From assembly GCA_010279815.1 (NCBI GenBank), contig QEOQ01000165.1:739638-803637 (forward strand): a stretch of 64,000 nt of DNA, written 5' to 3'. The translations under genes were made by a program, and so were the position numbers. Below, in pieces: positions 12,298 to 22,888 of this stretch; position 1 is the stretch's first letter, and each line of letters begins with the position of its first letter. The notes beneath the pieces were generated by a model. That model was not told the origin of the DNA. It made no database searches and was given only the letters and a program-made list of their open reading frames with translations. This DNA comes from Brachionus plicatilis (Eukaryota; Rotifera; Eurotatoria; Ploima; Brachionidae).

Positions 12298-12793
12298 TTA
12301 GTGGGTTCCAAGATTATCATAGATTCTTATCTTCATAGATTTTAATTACTGTTCCTGAAACAATAATTTTATGTGGAATAGGAATAAAAGTTGTCAAATA
12401 AATCAGTCTATTAAATTTTATGATTGATCATAATTTAAATTTTTCTAATCAAACTGGCAACATGTCTCTTGCTGAAAATAAGAAATTGTTTAGTATTTAA
12501 AGACTTTTTTTGTCAGTCTTTGTCAAAGTTCAGTTTTTCAATACATTTATCCTCCCTTTTTTTGATTATTGTTCGACTCTTTTGTGTTATTTTTCAAAAT
12601 AGGCAATAATTAAACTGGATAAAAGTAATTATTTTTCTATTTTTAAACTGTTTAAATTCAAGTTTGAAGTGAAAAACTTTAATGATGTTAATAATTTTTT
12701 GGAAAAATATGACTTATTTGCTTTTCAGATCTTTATTGACTTGGTTAGAAAAAAATAAATAAATTTGATATAAATTGATCAATGTTTTTTTGT

Positions 12794-12934
12794 TTTCATA
12801 AAAAATAATTAATTTTTTTTTAATTTTATAAAAATCTTAATTTTAAATATTAAAAATTTTATCTAAATTAAATAAATGAAGTGTAATCAGTCGACTACGA
12901 TAAGGCCACTAGCCTGTTGATTAACCTTGAAATA
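12794..12934. repeat. Dispersed repeat R140, copy 1
   Basis: About 140 bases matching 21835-21983. The conserved end reads CGACTACGATAAGGCCACTA then GCCTGTTGA and AACCTTGAAATA. It directly abuts the duplicated WD40 segment that starts near 12937, so the repeat may mark the duplication breakpoint. Identity unknown. Confidence 0.7.
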
Positions 12935-13120
12935 TAAATTGATTTAAAATTTTAATTTTTTTTTAATTGAAAATGGAAAAATTTAAATTCGGTATAAATT
13001 TTTTTTGCCACAATTTACCAAAAATTAAATCAGTATGAAAATAATTATCTAAGTTTTTATTCATTTTTAAAACCATTGGAAAAAAGTTAATGCAAAGAAT
13101 AAATTAAAGTTAAAAAAAAA

Positions 13121-13980
13121 TCACAAATTTAAATTCCACAATTTAATTAAAGTATCAGCAGAACCTGAAGCCAAATTTCCATTTCTCAGGCCCAGCAGAG
13201 AACATATAGTGTCAGTATGGCCGGTTAAGTTTTTAACAATAGAACCTTGTTTAGTGTCCCAGATTAAAATGTGCGAGTCTTGAGACCCACTGGCCAAATT
13301 TCCATTGGCAAATGTGGTTAATGCTCGCACGGAATGATCATGTCCGACTAGAGTTTTGTTCAGTTTTCCATTTTCCAGATCCCATATACGAATTACTTGA
13401 TCGGAGGAGCCACTTACCAATCGTCCATCGTTTAGAACGACCAGACTCAAAATCCAATTATAAGTTACCTCTAGTTTTGATTTTAATTCACCGGTTTCAG
13501 AGTTCCATATTAAAATTTGAGAATCAGCTGAACCACTCACCAAGTCTCCAGTGAATAACAGAGTCATTGTCAAAACCATGTCTTTGTGTCCATTTAAGCT
13601 TCTTACCACACTGCCATTGCTAATATTCCAAATAGTTATAGCTTTGTCCAAAGACCCGGAAGCTAACTCTCCGTTATTTAGAAGTGTTAAGCACAAAATT
13701 TCATCTGAATAGGTCATTTTTTTTGCTTGACTTTCCTTTTCCAAATCCCAGATCCGAATTGTTCTGTCTCTTGATCCGCTTATTAAAGCATTCGATGATA
13801 AACTGACCATAGAAACTACTTCATACTCATGGCCTTTTAGGGTTTTTTTCAAACTGCCTTCAGTAATATTCCATACATAGATCATAAAATCTGCCGAGGA
13901 ACTTGCCAAATTGCCGTTTTCGAGCTCCAAAAGCGATAAGACTGTGCTTTCATGCTTTGCCAGTGTAAAAACCGGTTTTT
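13121..13980 (-). CDS. WD40-repeat protein, seven-bladed propeller (5' exon not found)
   Basis: The exon has an AAG acceptor at 13981-13982 and runs to the TGA at 13121-13123. Seven WD units follow the pattern L-x-N-G-x-L-A-S-G-S-x-D-x-x-I-x-I-W: YVWNIT, RIWDLE, TIWNIS, LIWNSE, RIWDLE, LIWDTK, KLWNLN. Seven blades can close a propeller, a scaffold for protein interactions; the pathway cannot be named. The reading continues upstream of the first internal start through KPVFTLAKHESTVLSLLELE to the acceptor, so at least one 5' exon is missing, probably beyond the MITE at 14053-14438. The minus-strand segment 14571-14640 looks weakly coding but I could not join it. The 3' end is duplicated at 12019-12297. 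Confidence 0.8.
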
Positions 13981-14052
13981 CTTTAAATTAAATTTATAAA
14001 ATTAAAAATATTTGATCATTGAAAAAAAGATTATTTTTGAAAAAATTTGATT

Positions 14053-14438
14053 TACAGTGCCGATTTGACAAGTGAATTTCTGATAATTTTACGAAAATTT
14101 ACGTAAAAATTGATAAAAATGAAAATGCCAAAAAAAAGCTCAATTTTTTTAATTTTTTATTATTTTTTAATAAATTTTGAAAAATGTAGTTTCTTTTTAT
14201 TTGTTTATATTTTACCAAAAGTACGGAAGTAAGTAGTATTTTTACGTAAAAATTAGTAAAAAAAGTAACTTTTGGTAAAATATAAACAAATAAATACGAA
14301 ACTAATTTTTTTTAAAATTTATTAAAAAATAATAAAAAGTTCAAAAAATGTAGCTTTTTTTTGGCCTTTTCATTTTACCAATTTTTATGTAATTTTACAT
14401 AAAATTACCAGAAATCCACTTGTCAAATCGGCACTGTA
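14053..14438. mobile_element. Tc1/mariner-type hairpin MITE, copy 1
   Basis: A TA-flanked element with ends TACAGTGCCGATTTGACAAG and the exact inverted CTTGTCAAATCGGCACTGTA. The two arms (about 190 bases each) are complementary nearly throughout, forming one long hairpin. CAGT termini and a TA target point to the IS630-Tc1/mariner superfamily. It has no coding capacity. A related copy lies at 38970-39647. Confidence 0.85.
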
Positions 14439-14696
14439 AACATTTAGCTTTGAGAACTTAGATAAGTATAATCAAAAGTCTCCCAAGAACAAGAGAACCA
14501 TCCTAGGCAATCGAAATAATTAAGTTTAATAACATGATCAACATATTTTCTAACCTTAGCGTTATTCCGCCTCTGGTATTATATCATGAAAAGACTCTTC
14601 AAATGAAGGGTTTTGGGTTGCAAAATTAACTAAGTTATCGTTGATTAGAAATTAAATTTTTATTTTCAAAAACTTCCTTGGATTAATTAGATGTTT

Positions 14697-14750
14697 ATTT
14701 ATTTATTTATTGAATTGAATTAACCTCCTTTAAGGAGAAGTAAAAGAAAA
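14697..14750 (-). repeat. GAAGGAG palindrome repeat, copy 3
   Basis: TTATTTATTTATTG, then AACCTCCTTTAAGGAGAAG: an inverted, diverged member of the family, closest to copy 1. Confidence 0.5.
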
Positions 14751-14920
14751 TAAAGATAAAATTTTTTTTTTGTGTTTTTGTGTTTTTTTAAAAAATGAAA
14801 AATTATTACCTAAAAATAAAATTACAAAAATAAAAAAGGAACATTAGTTCGAAAATAGAAAAAGGCATGAAAGTTTGAAAGCAAGATAATTTGGACCTAA
14901 ATTCATGAATTTCTTTTATT

Positions 14921-15193
14921 TTAAATTAGCTCATTTAGGAGAGTTCTGTAATGTTTTAATTTTAAATTGCAAAGACATAACCAAATTGAATCAGATATAC
15001 CATCATTAGAAATCAGATTAATCTTAAGATTTTCTTTAAGTTGGATTATATTTACTGAAATTTTTGAGGTTTCAATTTTAAAGTACTTGGAAATAAGTAC
15101 TAAGTCGGAGGAAAAAGATTTATTAGAGGGGGGGTCACTTAGCATATATTTTAAAAATTGTGATGATAGATAATTATATTTAATTGTATCCAA
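14921..15193 (-). CDS. Small hypothetical protein, 90 residues
   Basis: An open frame from ATG to TAA with a fairly normal amino-acid mix (MDTIKYNYLSSQFLKYMLSD near the start). It has no signal peptide, membrane segment or cysteine pattern, and I recognise no family. It lies in repeat-rich DNA upstream of the WD40 gene on the same strand. It could be a terminal exon of an unseen gene or chance. Confidence 0.25.
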   Translation of the reverse strand: MDTIKYNYLSSQFLKYMLSDPPSNKSFSSDLVLISKYFKIETSKISVNIIQLKENLKINLISNDGISDSIWLCLCNLKLKHYRTLLNELI

Positions 15194-16332
15194 ATTTTAT
15201 GTAAATATATATTCAAATTTTTTTTTTCTATTTGAAAAAATTTTACAGTGAGAACAATTTTAAGTTCTACAGTAAGAAAATAAGTAATTACTGTAATATC
15301 CAAGAGTTGTATTTATATCATGTTTCAATTTTTTTTCAAGTTATTGGCTCTGTAAGTTATTGAAGGCCTACTCGAGATTTTTAACAAGAAAATATTATTA
15401 ACTTGTTTTCTTAATTATAGAAATGCAGCAAAATTGAAAATCTGGCATTAACATTAACAACAAAAGGCTTCTAATTTCATTTCTCAAATAAACCAAATAA
15501 CCAAATTTTTATTATTTTATTAAGTAACACCATGTCTAAAATGAAGTTAGGAGAGAAAATTCTTAATTTTTTTTAATTTTAAAATAAAGAATGAGCATTT
15601 AAAATTGAAGTTAAAATTTAGGGACTAGACTTTTAATTTAGGGCATGACGATTTTATTCATACAAAAAAAAATATTAACTGATGTTAAAAACGAATTTTC
15701 AAGTCTTTTTTTAATTTTAAAAACATTTTCCTAATTTAACCAAATTTTATGTTAAATATCTATTGACTTAATAAATTAAAACCATAAAAATACAGTAGTT
15801 TCAAGCTTTTTAAATTTTAAAAATATTTTTGTTGGAATTCCCAATATCAGTAAGTCATTTTTTGATGATTCATTTTTCGTTTTAAAAGATAAAAAATATT
15901 TTTTCCAATTGAATAAGAATATAATTTCCGATGAGCAAATAAAAAAACAACTGGAATACATAAATTTTTTTCTGAAAGATTGCTTTATTAAGAGTATTAA
16001 TTGGATTTACTTTTAGATATTTGAGATTCACATTTAGTTAGGGTAAAATCTGTTCCAAATTGAACAAACTCAAATTTTTTTTTTTTAAAAAAACCTCCCA
16101 ATAAAAATTTTTGAAAACATAGTTTTTTTGTTATTTTAGAGATCTATAGATTTATTTTTAAAATTTTTAATCGATGAAACTTTTTTTCAAAAGTATTATT
16201 GGTAAAATTTTTTAGTAATATTTTAAATAATTTTGAACCAAAATCCATAAAGAAATCGTCAACACCTCAATTTTTGGCAAATAGAAGTTTCAGATCAAAT
16301 TTTTAGATCAGAACGATCATTTGAAATTTTAA
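15194..16332. other. Intergenic AT-rich stretch, nothing recognised
   Basis: No convincing frame, RNA gene or bounded repeat. The short minus-strand frame at 15776-15961 lacks family features. Confidence 0.45.
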
Positions 16333-17560
16333 AACTTAAATAATCTAATGATTTTAATAATTTAAAAAAAAAAAAACAAAATATTATTAGGCATGCTATG
16401 TCTAATAATGGTTCATTATCAAATTAACATCAAAATGATTGATCTCTAATTTATTTAACATAAACAGACAATAATTTAAAAAATTCAGGTTTACTTCACA
16501 AATTCAAATTTATTATTTTTATATCCATTCATTCAAATTGAAATATTTTTTTTTCTACTTAAATAAATTATAAATTTTGAAATAGCTAATTTTTGAGTCA
16601 AGTCGACTTTGTGATCAGGTGTTCACAAAAAAATGTAATCTAGATGTAATGTAATCTATTCCAGAATGTGATCATTTTGATCACAAAAAAATTTATTAAA
16701 ACCCATTTTCTTGAAAAAAATTTTCTTGATCGCCAAAAAATTTTACTGATCACTAAAAAATTTCTAATCTTTAAGCGATTATTTAATTTTAAATTTATGT
16801 AAATCTGAAAATAAAAGTTTAAGAAAAATTGCAACAATGGTGATATGACACGAGGATTTGATCAAATTTTACGCTAATTTCCGTAATTTGACTAAATTTA
16901 CGATTATTTACGTAAAATACCGTTAAATCCTAAAAGTCAAAAACCAAGAATTTACGAAAATTATCTTAATTTTTCGATGGTAAATTTTAGTAAAAATGAA
17001 AATTCTAAATTCTAATTTTTGTAAAAAGTCAAAATTTTTTTCTTAAAATTTCGAAAATTTTCGTAAATTCATGGTTTTTCAAGCATCCAAATCCGGTGGC
17101 CAGTAGCATATGTGGTGAATTTATGAAAAATGAAAAGGGCGTTAAATTGCACATTTCCAAAAAACATAAATAGTTAACATTTTTTTTTTTTTTTTATATA
17201 AAAATAGTACTAATTTTTTTTTAAATTCAAGTAAAGTTCAGTAAAAATTATAAGTGATCACAAAAAAATTTACTTTAATTCTTCGCTTCACAAAATATGT
17301 GATCATTGATCATTAAGTCAATATGATCCAAATTTTTTGTCTTTAAAATTAAGTTTTCGTTAAAATCACTTAAAATATTTAAACCTAATAAAGTTCAATA
17401 AAAAGAGACAATTTTAAATTTTAAATATGAAAATAAACTTGACATTACATATCAATTAATAGCCTAGGAAAAAATTTATTTGTTCTCAATGATAAAAAAA
17501 AATATTTGATTTTATATTTTGATCTTTTGATCTTGATCTCAATCTTCAATTTGCCCTGTT
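16333..17560. repeat. Dispersed repeat R300, copy 1 (interrupted)
   Basis: Two blocks, 16333-16600 and 17430-17560, match the continuous copy at 24360-24820 (shared strings include CAAATTAACATCAAAATGAT and GATCTTGATCTCAA). About 800 bases sit between the blocks here and not in the other copy. The insert has GTGATCA-rich ends and a zinc-finger remnant. Confidence 0.65.
17082..17171 (+). pseudogene. C2H2 zinc-finger remnant
   Basis: Reads S-I-C-G-E-F-M-K-N-E-K-G-V-K-L-H-I-S-K-K-H-K then stop. The F/K-N-E-K-G-[LV]-K-x-H-x-x-K-K-H pattern is a C2H2 finger half of the type often found in transposon proteins. The first cysteine is replaced, and no longer frame surrounds it. Confidence 0.4.
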
Positions 17561-17738
17561 TTTAAAATATACTCCCTTTTAAAATAAACAAGGAAAAATT
17601 TATATAATGGATGTAGAATAAAAAATGGCACAATATTGATTTTATCATAAAAAAATTTTTATTTAATAAAGGCTTTAAATTTTTTTTTTAATTTTAACTG
17701 AACCCTCCTATTTTGAAAAAATAATATCAGTTAAGGTA

Positions 17739-18330
17739 TTGAACTCCATGACGATGTATGATATCGAGCCTAGAGCAAACAGTCTTGGCATAGTCTTGTA
17801 CAACCTTTGGGTCCATATTGCTCAGGCAAGTGCGAATTTTGTTTTCGAGTTGCTTAAGATTTTTGGCCTTCCAATCACCCTCATAAACTTTAGCTTTCAA
17901 ATTTTCCCAAAAATCTTCGATTGGTCGTGCTATGGTGGGTTTGCTGGATTCACTTCTTTGGCAAAATACCTTATATTTTTATCTAACATATAATTCTGTA
18001 CCATATTCGCATAATGAGATGATGCTAAGTCGGGCCAAAATACATAATTGCCATCCTGATAATGTTCTTTAATCATTTGTTCAAGTCGTTTCTTAATACA
18101 CTCTCCAAAGTACCATGTTAACCCGATTTATGATTGAAATAGGCTCTAAGTTTAGCAACCATTAGTTTCATAGCAATTTTAGCAGGTCTACCACTTGCTT
18201 TTTTTCTCTTGAAAGTTTTATCTTTTCTATAGCTTCTAGCCAACGATAAACAGAACGTTTTTTGTATCCAAGACCAGTGAATCGGCTTACAACTTCAGCT
18301 TTTGGCAAATTTTGTACAACTTTTTACACA
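17739..18330 (-). pseudogene. Tc1/mariner-like transposase, broken
   Basis: Read on the minus strand from 18330: a helix-turn-helix part (YKKRSVYRWLEAIEK, RKKASGRPAKIAMKL), an abrupt junction near 18120, then the catalytic C-terminal part with W-P-D-L-A-S-S-H-Y-A, N-P-A-N-P-P, R-P-I-E-D-F-W-E-N-L-K and ending in a segment before 17739. The WPDLA-SHY aspartate and the RPIEDFW block are typical of IS630-Tc1/mariner enzymes. A stop, frameshifts and an internal deletion between the DNA-binding and catalytic parts make it inactive. Confidence 0.8.
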
Positions 18331-18920
18331 GTTGGTTTCTTATCGAAAATTCAACTTTATCATATAATTTTTATTTATTTTAGAGCTAGGATCATCCTGA
18401 TTTTAAATTTTGAATAATATTGGTAAAAGTCTTGTCCACTCTTTTAGCAAATTAAACTCAACTTTTGTGCCATTTTTACTCTACACCCGTTATTATAGAA
18501 TAATCTTGGATAAAAGATTTCACTAATAGATAAAAGTGCTTCAGATGGCATCTTTCTGATAAAAAACCTTGGAACTTTTTTGAAGTCCTTTTTTTGAGAG
18601 ACTACGAATGTCCTTTCTATGAATGACATTTTTTGAAGTTATTTCTGGGAAGTACTTTTTGAATGTTCTTTCATGGAATGAATTTTTTTGAAATAATTTC
18701 CTATAAATGCCTTTCTTTAGGTAATTTCTTAGGAACACTTTTTTGAGGCCCTATCTTTGAAAGGTTTTTTTATCATTGATTTTTTTTCCAAGTCAGAATT
18801 AAAAATAAAGAAAAAATGAAGACTTACGAGTGCATTTGTTTGTTACATTGTCTCTAAATTGGGTGTCAAAGCAGCTTAAAATTAAAATTAAAAATTTTTT
18901 TTTTACTTTTATCAAAATTT
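18331..18920. other. Spacer with degenerate TTTTTTGAA repeats
   Basis: 18560-18760 is built from short degenerate units of TTTTTTGAAnT plus a CTTTC- or ATTTC-containing half. Overlapping minus frames there are low-complexity K/F/R translations. The rest is the 3' flank of the next gene. Confidence 0.4.
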
Positions 18921-19368
18921 TTACTTGTCGAGAGTGCAGTTACAAGATATTGAGTCTTTTGAACACTGTCCACTATCATAACCAGTATGTTTACAGTAAT
19001 AACCACAAACTGTATTGTCCAAATCGTAGTCATTAAGTGCACAAATCCGGTCTTCATTTGAGGGAAAATTAGCTTGCAAAAGAGAGCTACACTCTTGTCG
19101 TTCGTAGGGCTCAAACGAGCAGTTCAATTCCTTGAATTCAACATGCCAGGGTTTTGCTTTGTTGGACTGATTTGAATAAAGTATCCAAATGACGTAGACC
19201 AAAGTGATTAAGAGCAAGAAAGTGACAAGAGAAACAAATAGAATAACTTTGACTTTTGATGAACTGTTTATCTGGGAGAAAAAATGCTTAAAATAAACCA
19301 TTGCCAAACAACTATAATCTTACTTGGTGCCTGTCAGTCTCTGGTACTTGGTTTGTTTTCTTGGCCAT
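18921..19368 (-). CDS. Type II membrane protein with defensin-like eight-cysteine ectodomain
   Basis: Two exons, 19324-19368 and 18921-19271, with donor GTAAG and acceptor CTCCCAG, give 131 residues in frame. The N-terminus (MAKKTNQVPETDRHQ) is cytosolic-like, followed by one hydrophobic segment at about residues 22-45 and an ectodomain with eight cysteines. The last six follow C-x11-C-x3-C-x9-C-x6-C-x-C, including CGYYC, GYDSGQC and CNC. That is the spacing of the invertebrate CS-alpha-beta defensin fold (C...C-x3-C-x9-C-x5/6-C-x-C), with a glycine in the usual loop. No signal-peptidase site is evident, so the domain would stay tethered. Antimicrobial function is an inference. An alternative reading is an unrelated small disulphide domain. 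Confidence 0.65.
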
Positions 19369-20295
19369 TATATCTAAACTAGTATGAATTTAATTTTTAC
19401 CTGATCATTAAATATTGAAAAATTTTAATCTACAGCCCTGCCAGTTTACCGAAATATTTAACTCAAATGCAGCTGGATACAAATCAGTTTTGTATCTAAT
19501 CTCATCCTTATTTAAGATAGCAAAATCCTCGGGGCCTCTCACATATCAACTAATGGTTAGCCAAGCATTTAAAGATGGACAGGTCGTTTAGAATAAAATT
19601 TGTCCTGAGGTATGAGAAAAAAATATTTTCTTATTCATATCAAAAAATTAATTTAAAAACTAGTAAGCTCATAAGCGCATTTATTTTCAAGATAACAATT
19701 TCTAGATTTAGTAACATTTGGATCAATCTCTTCATTTTGAGCTGTAATTGCACAATCTTGAGCCTCAGCTAAATTGATAAATAAATCAAAATTCCAATCT
19801 ATTCTAATGTCTTTTGTTTACATAACTTTACATTTTCATAAATAAATTATATTTATCTCACTGCTTTGAGAAGGCGAAAAGCCAAATAATCTATAAACTT
19901 TAAAATTAAATGCTTTTTGCCAATTTTGATCAATAAACTATTCGAAGCAACATAAATCATTTTGAGTCAATGACAGTGGAAAATAATTGCTAAAATATCG
20001 GTGTCGCTTCTTACCCGGAGCGATTTGTCCGAAATGAATTTATGCCAGATAAACTAAAAACCCAAGTAATTAACTACCTACTGATTGATTATTTTATCTT
20101 AATTGAAATTTTGATAACTAAACCCACTCGAGCCATGCAGAGTTGTTTAATGTTTTCTTAACTAAGAAAAATATCTATAGTGGCAAACAATTATTCAAGT
20201 TATGCATTTATTATTCATTTAGCATCCAAATACAAAAAGAATTACAGAATTAATTTTAACTTTTAAGAAATTTTTTAATGAAAAAAAAGTTTCGC
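19369..20295. other. Intergenic, no gene recognised
   Basis: 5' flank of the defensin-like gene, then AT-rich sequence. 19880-20170 is somewhat less AT-rich (includes GGTGTCGCTTCTTACCCGGAG) but has no usable frame. Confidence 0.4.
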
Positions 20296-21229
20296 GCTAG
20301 TCAATTTTGTGACCAGCTTGCCAACTTTTTATCCAAAAAAATTTATGAACAATTGTTCACGGAATTAAATCAAGCAAAAAAAGGCCCATTAAAATCATGT
20401 ATTCAATTCTTTAAATAAAATACCACAATTTTTAAGTTTCATACCACAAATTTTTTAAAAAAACCACAAATATTAAAAATTTACACCAAAAATAAAAAAA
20501 AACTTTTTTTTTTTAATTTCACCACCAATTTATTAGAATAGACACAAATATTAAAAATATACAATTTTAATTTTTATTATTACACAATATTTTTTTTTAA
20601 ACCACTAAAGATTTGTTTAAAAATAAAATACAACCAAAGACGATTAAATAAATTTTTATAAAAAAAAAACTCATCTAAATTTGAAGCCGACACAGTCCGT
20701 CCGGGTCTAGGACAGAGTCCTGTTTTAGAGAATAGAAGCTACGGTTAAAGGGTCCAAAGACAAGGTTAAGGGTTTCGGGTAAGAGGAAATTTAGCGTCTT
20801 TTTATTAAATTAATTTTTACTTTAAAAAATTGTATTTCTTTTTATTATAAGTGCCGTATTTTTGTTAAAATCAGCTAAAAGTATATTAAAAATAAGTGTG
20901 TAGAAAATTATGGGCAACTGTAAAAATTGCCAAAAATTAAAATAAAAGGTATTTTTAATTAATTTGTGGTTTTCTTAATATAAAAATTGTCAATTATAAA
21001 TAAAAAATGATTTTTAAATTAATTAAGTGTAAAACTTAATTTTAGTGGATTTTTCAATAAATGTGTACATTTTTTTAATATTATTGCTACCTTACTATTT
21101 CTTCTTTTTTTCCTTAAAATTGAACTTTTTAAACATGTGCCACATGTAACAATCTATTCCAATTTATGTCTTTTCAACTTTCATTTTTTTAGCTTATTTA
21201 CTTTATTTTGATTCTTTTTTTTTATCTCA

Positions 21230-21355
21230 TTTTATTAACTTCAATTTTGTTTTTATTTTATCTCATTTTTATTTTATTTTATTTTTTTTTACTTTTTAAC
21301 TTATTCTGAAGGAGCTTTAGCTCGTTACGGAAAACAAATAAAAAAAAATATTATG
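21230..21355 (+). repeat. GAAGGAG palindrome repeat, copy 4
   Basis: A T-rich arm with TTTATTTTATCTCA units, then TTATTCTGAAGGAGCTTTAG, CTCGTTACGGAAAACAAATA and an A-run. A good example of the family, with the GAGCTTTAGCTC palindrome intact. Confidence 0.65.
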
Positions 21356-21834
21356 TGGTATTCAATCTAAATTCGCGGCCAAAAAATAGATTAAAGTTTA
21401 TTAACAAATATTTGTTTATCATTATTGTTCACAAAAACTTACATAACTTTTTAATAGTAGAAAAGAAAAAAAGCTATTTTTGAGACTAATTCTAAGATTA
21501 TGTTTTTTAATTAATTTACTTTCTATTTTCTTTTTTAAGTCGATAAAGCGTAACTGTGTTAAGTTGTGGAAAATTCTGACTAAAAATTTATTTTGATAGT
21601 TTCAAGCTTTCGTTCATGTCTACCTGCTTTCTTTCTTTTGCCCAATATTCAAACACTTTCAGAACATTTATAATAAAAAGTTATACTTTTTGAAAAAAAA
21701 AAACACAACTTTTATGATTACAAATTTCAAAGGCCTTGTAGAACGACATGGACATTTTTCTCGAACATTTTTCCGATCTTCATTGAATTTGTAAAAAAAT
21801 TTAAAAAATTTTATATAAATTTATTAATTTTATC

Positions 21835-21983
21835 GTGTTTTCACAAAAAATAATTCATTTTTTTTTATTAATTTTATAAAAATCTTAATTTTAAATATTA
21901 AAAAATTCTTTTTAATTAAATAAATGAAGTATTAATCAATCGACTACGATAAGGGCACTAGCCTGTTGACTAACCTTGAAATA
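21835..21983. repeat. Dispersed repeat R140, copy 2
   Basis: Same orientation as 12794-12934, ending CGACTACGATAAGGGCACTA, GCCTGTTGAC, TAACCTTGAAATA. No coding content. Confidence 0.7.
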
Positions 21984-22456
21984 ATATAATTTTTATGAAT
22001 ACAAATTTTGTAGACTTTGAAGAACGCCAGGCATATTTTTTTGGAAAATTTTTCCGATTGCATCTTAGATACATTCTACTAAAAAAAAAATTCTAATAAG
22101 ATGGGTGATAAGTTGTATAGGATTCAAAGCTTTCAAATCATTCAAATTCATTTGAGTTTCAATTTTTATTTTTAAGATTAAAATCAAATTAAGAATATTT
22201 TAATTTAATAAATTAAAAAAATAAATTAATAGTTCATATAACATTTGAAGTTCACAAATTTTACTCAATTTTTAGGTGGTTTAATTTTATGATCAACTAA
22301 AAAATATCTTTATTTTTTTTGTTCATTTTACTCTGTGAACAATTGTTAATGAAATTTATTTACTGATTTTTTAAATAAATAGTATGACCAGCTGGTCACA
22401 AAATTGACACTAGAAATTCTAAAATATTTAAGTTTTTATTTTAATTTTAATAAAGT

Positions 22457-22888
22457 TTAAAAAAATAACTTCCGATTTGGTCTCGGACGAAGGCGATTAC
22501 AAAAGTTAGAATTGCAGCATTTTGCTTCCAAACCTGTGTTAAAGAAATCTTTTTCATTACAATCCGTCGAACATCCCAAAGTCACTATTTTCATTTGAAT
22601 TTTTCCACTAATTTTCATTTTTCGCCTAATTGCCTTAAAAATTAAACACTCTTTAATTAAACTAATTAAAAAAAATTAAAATCTTTTACAATACAATGAG
22701 TTTGATCCGCAGAGCATTCTTTTTTTACTGGTCTTCTTAACAAACAGTCTTTGCACTCAAAGCAATTCAGACAAAACACCAAGTTAGTAATCGCTAAGAA
22801 AAATTCATTTGATTCATTGAAAAAACAAGATAAAACATAAAATACCTAATAATATGAATAGATAAATATAAAATTTAACACTTGACAT
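22457..22888 (-). CDS. Ly6/three-finger domain secreted protein 1
   Basis: Three exons (22846-22888, 22690-22793, 22457-22633) splice in frame to 107 residues. An N-terminal hydrophobic signal sequence (SSVKFYIYLFILL) is followed by L-N-C-F-E-C-K-D-C, then C-S-A-D-Q-T-H-C-I, G-C-S-T-D-C-N, and the terminal C-C-N-S-N-F-C-N of the LU (Ly6/uPAR) domain. LU proteins fold into three loops and act as secreted or membrane-anchored ligands or modulators. No GPI-addition tail is visible; the C-terminus is short and basic. Exon structure (signal exon, loop exon, loop exon) is shared with the other four genes in this window. Ligand unknown. Confidence 0.8.

Larger units (their letters stand above)
20296..22414. 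mobile_element. Large TIR-bounded element without coding capacity
   Basis: The left end CTAGTCAATTTTGTGACCAG (with GAACAATTGTTCAC further in) is matched in inverted orientation near 22320-22414 (CTGGTCACAAAATTGACACTAG, GTGAACAATTGTT). Between lie AT-rich sequence with repeated ACCACAAAT strings, a GC-richer patch at 20680-20790, a GAAGGAG repeat and the second R140 copy. It is probably a dead or non-autonomous DNA transposon, later invaded. Family unknown. Confidence 0.55.
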
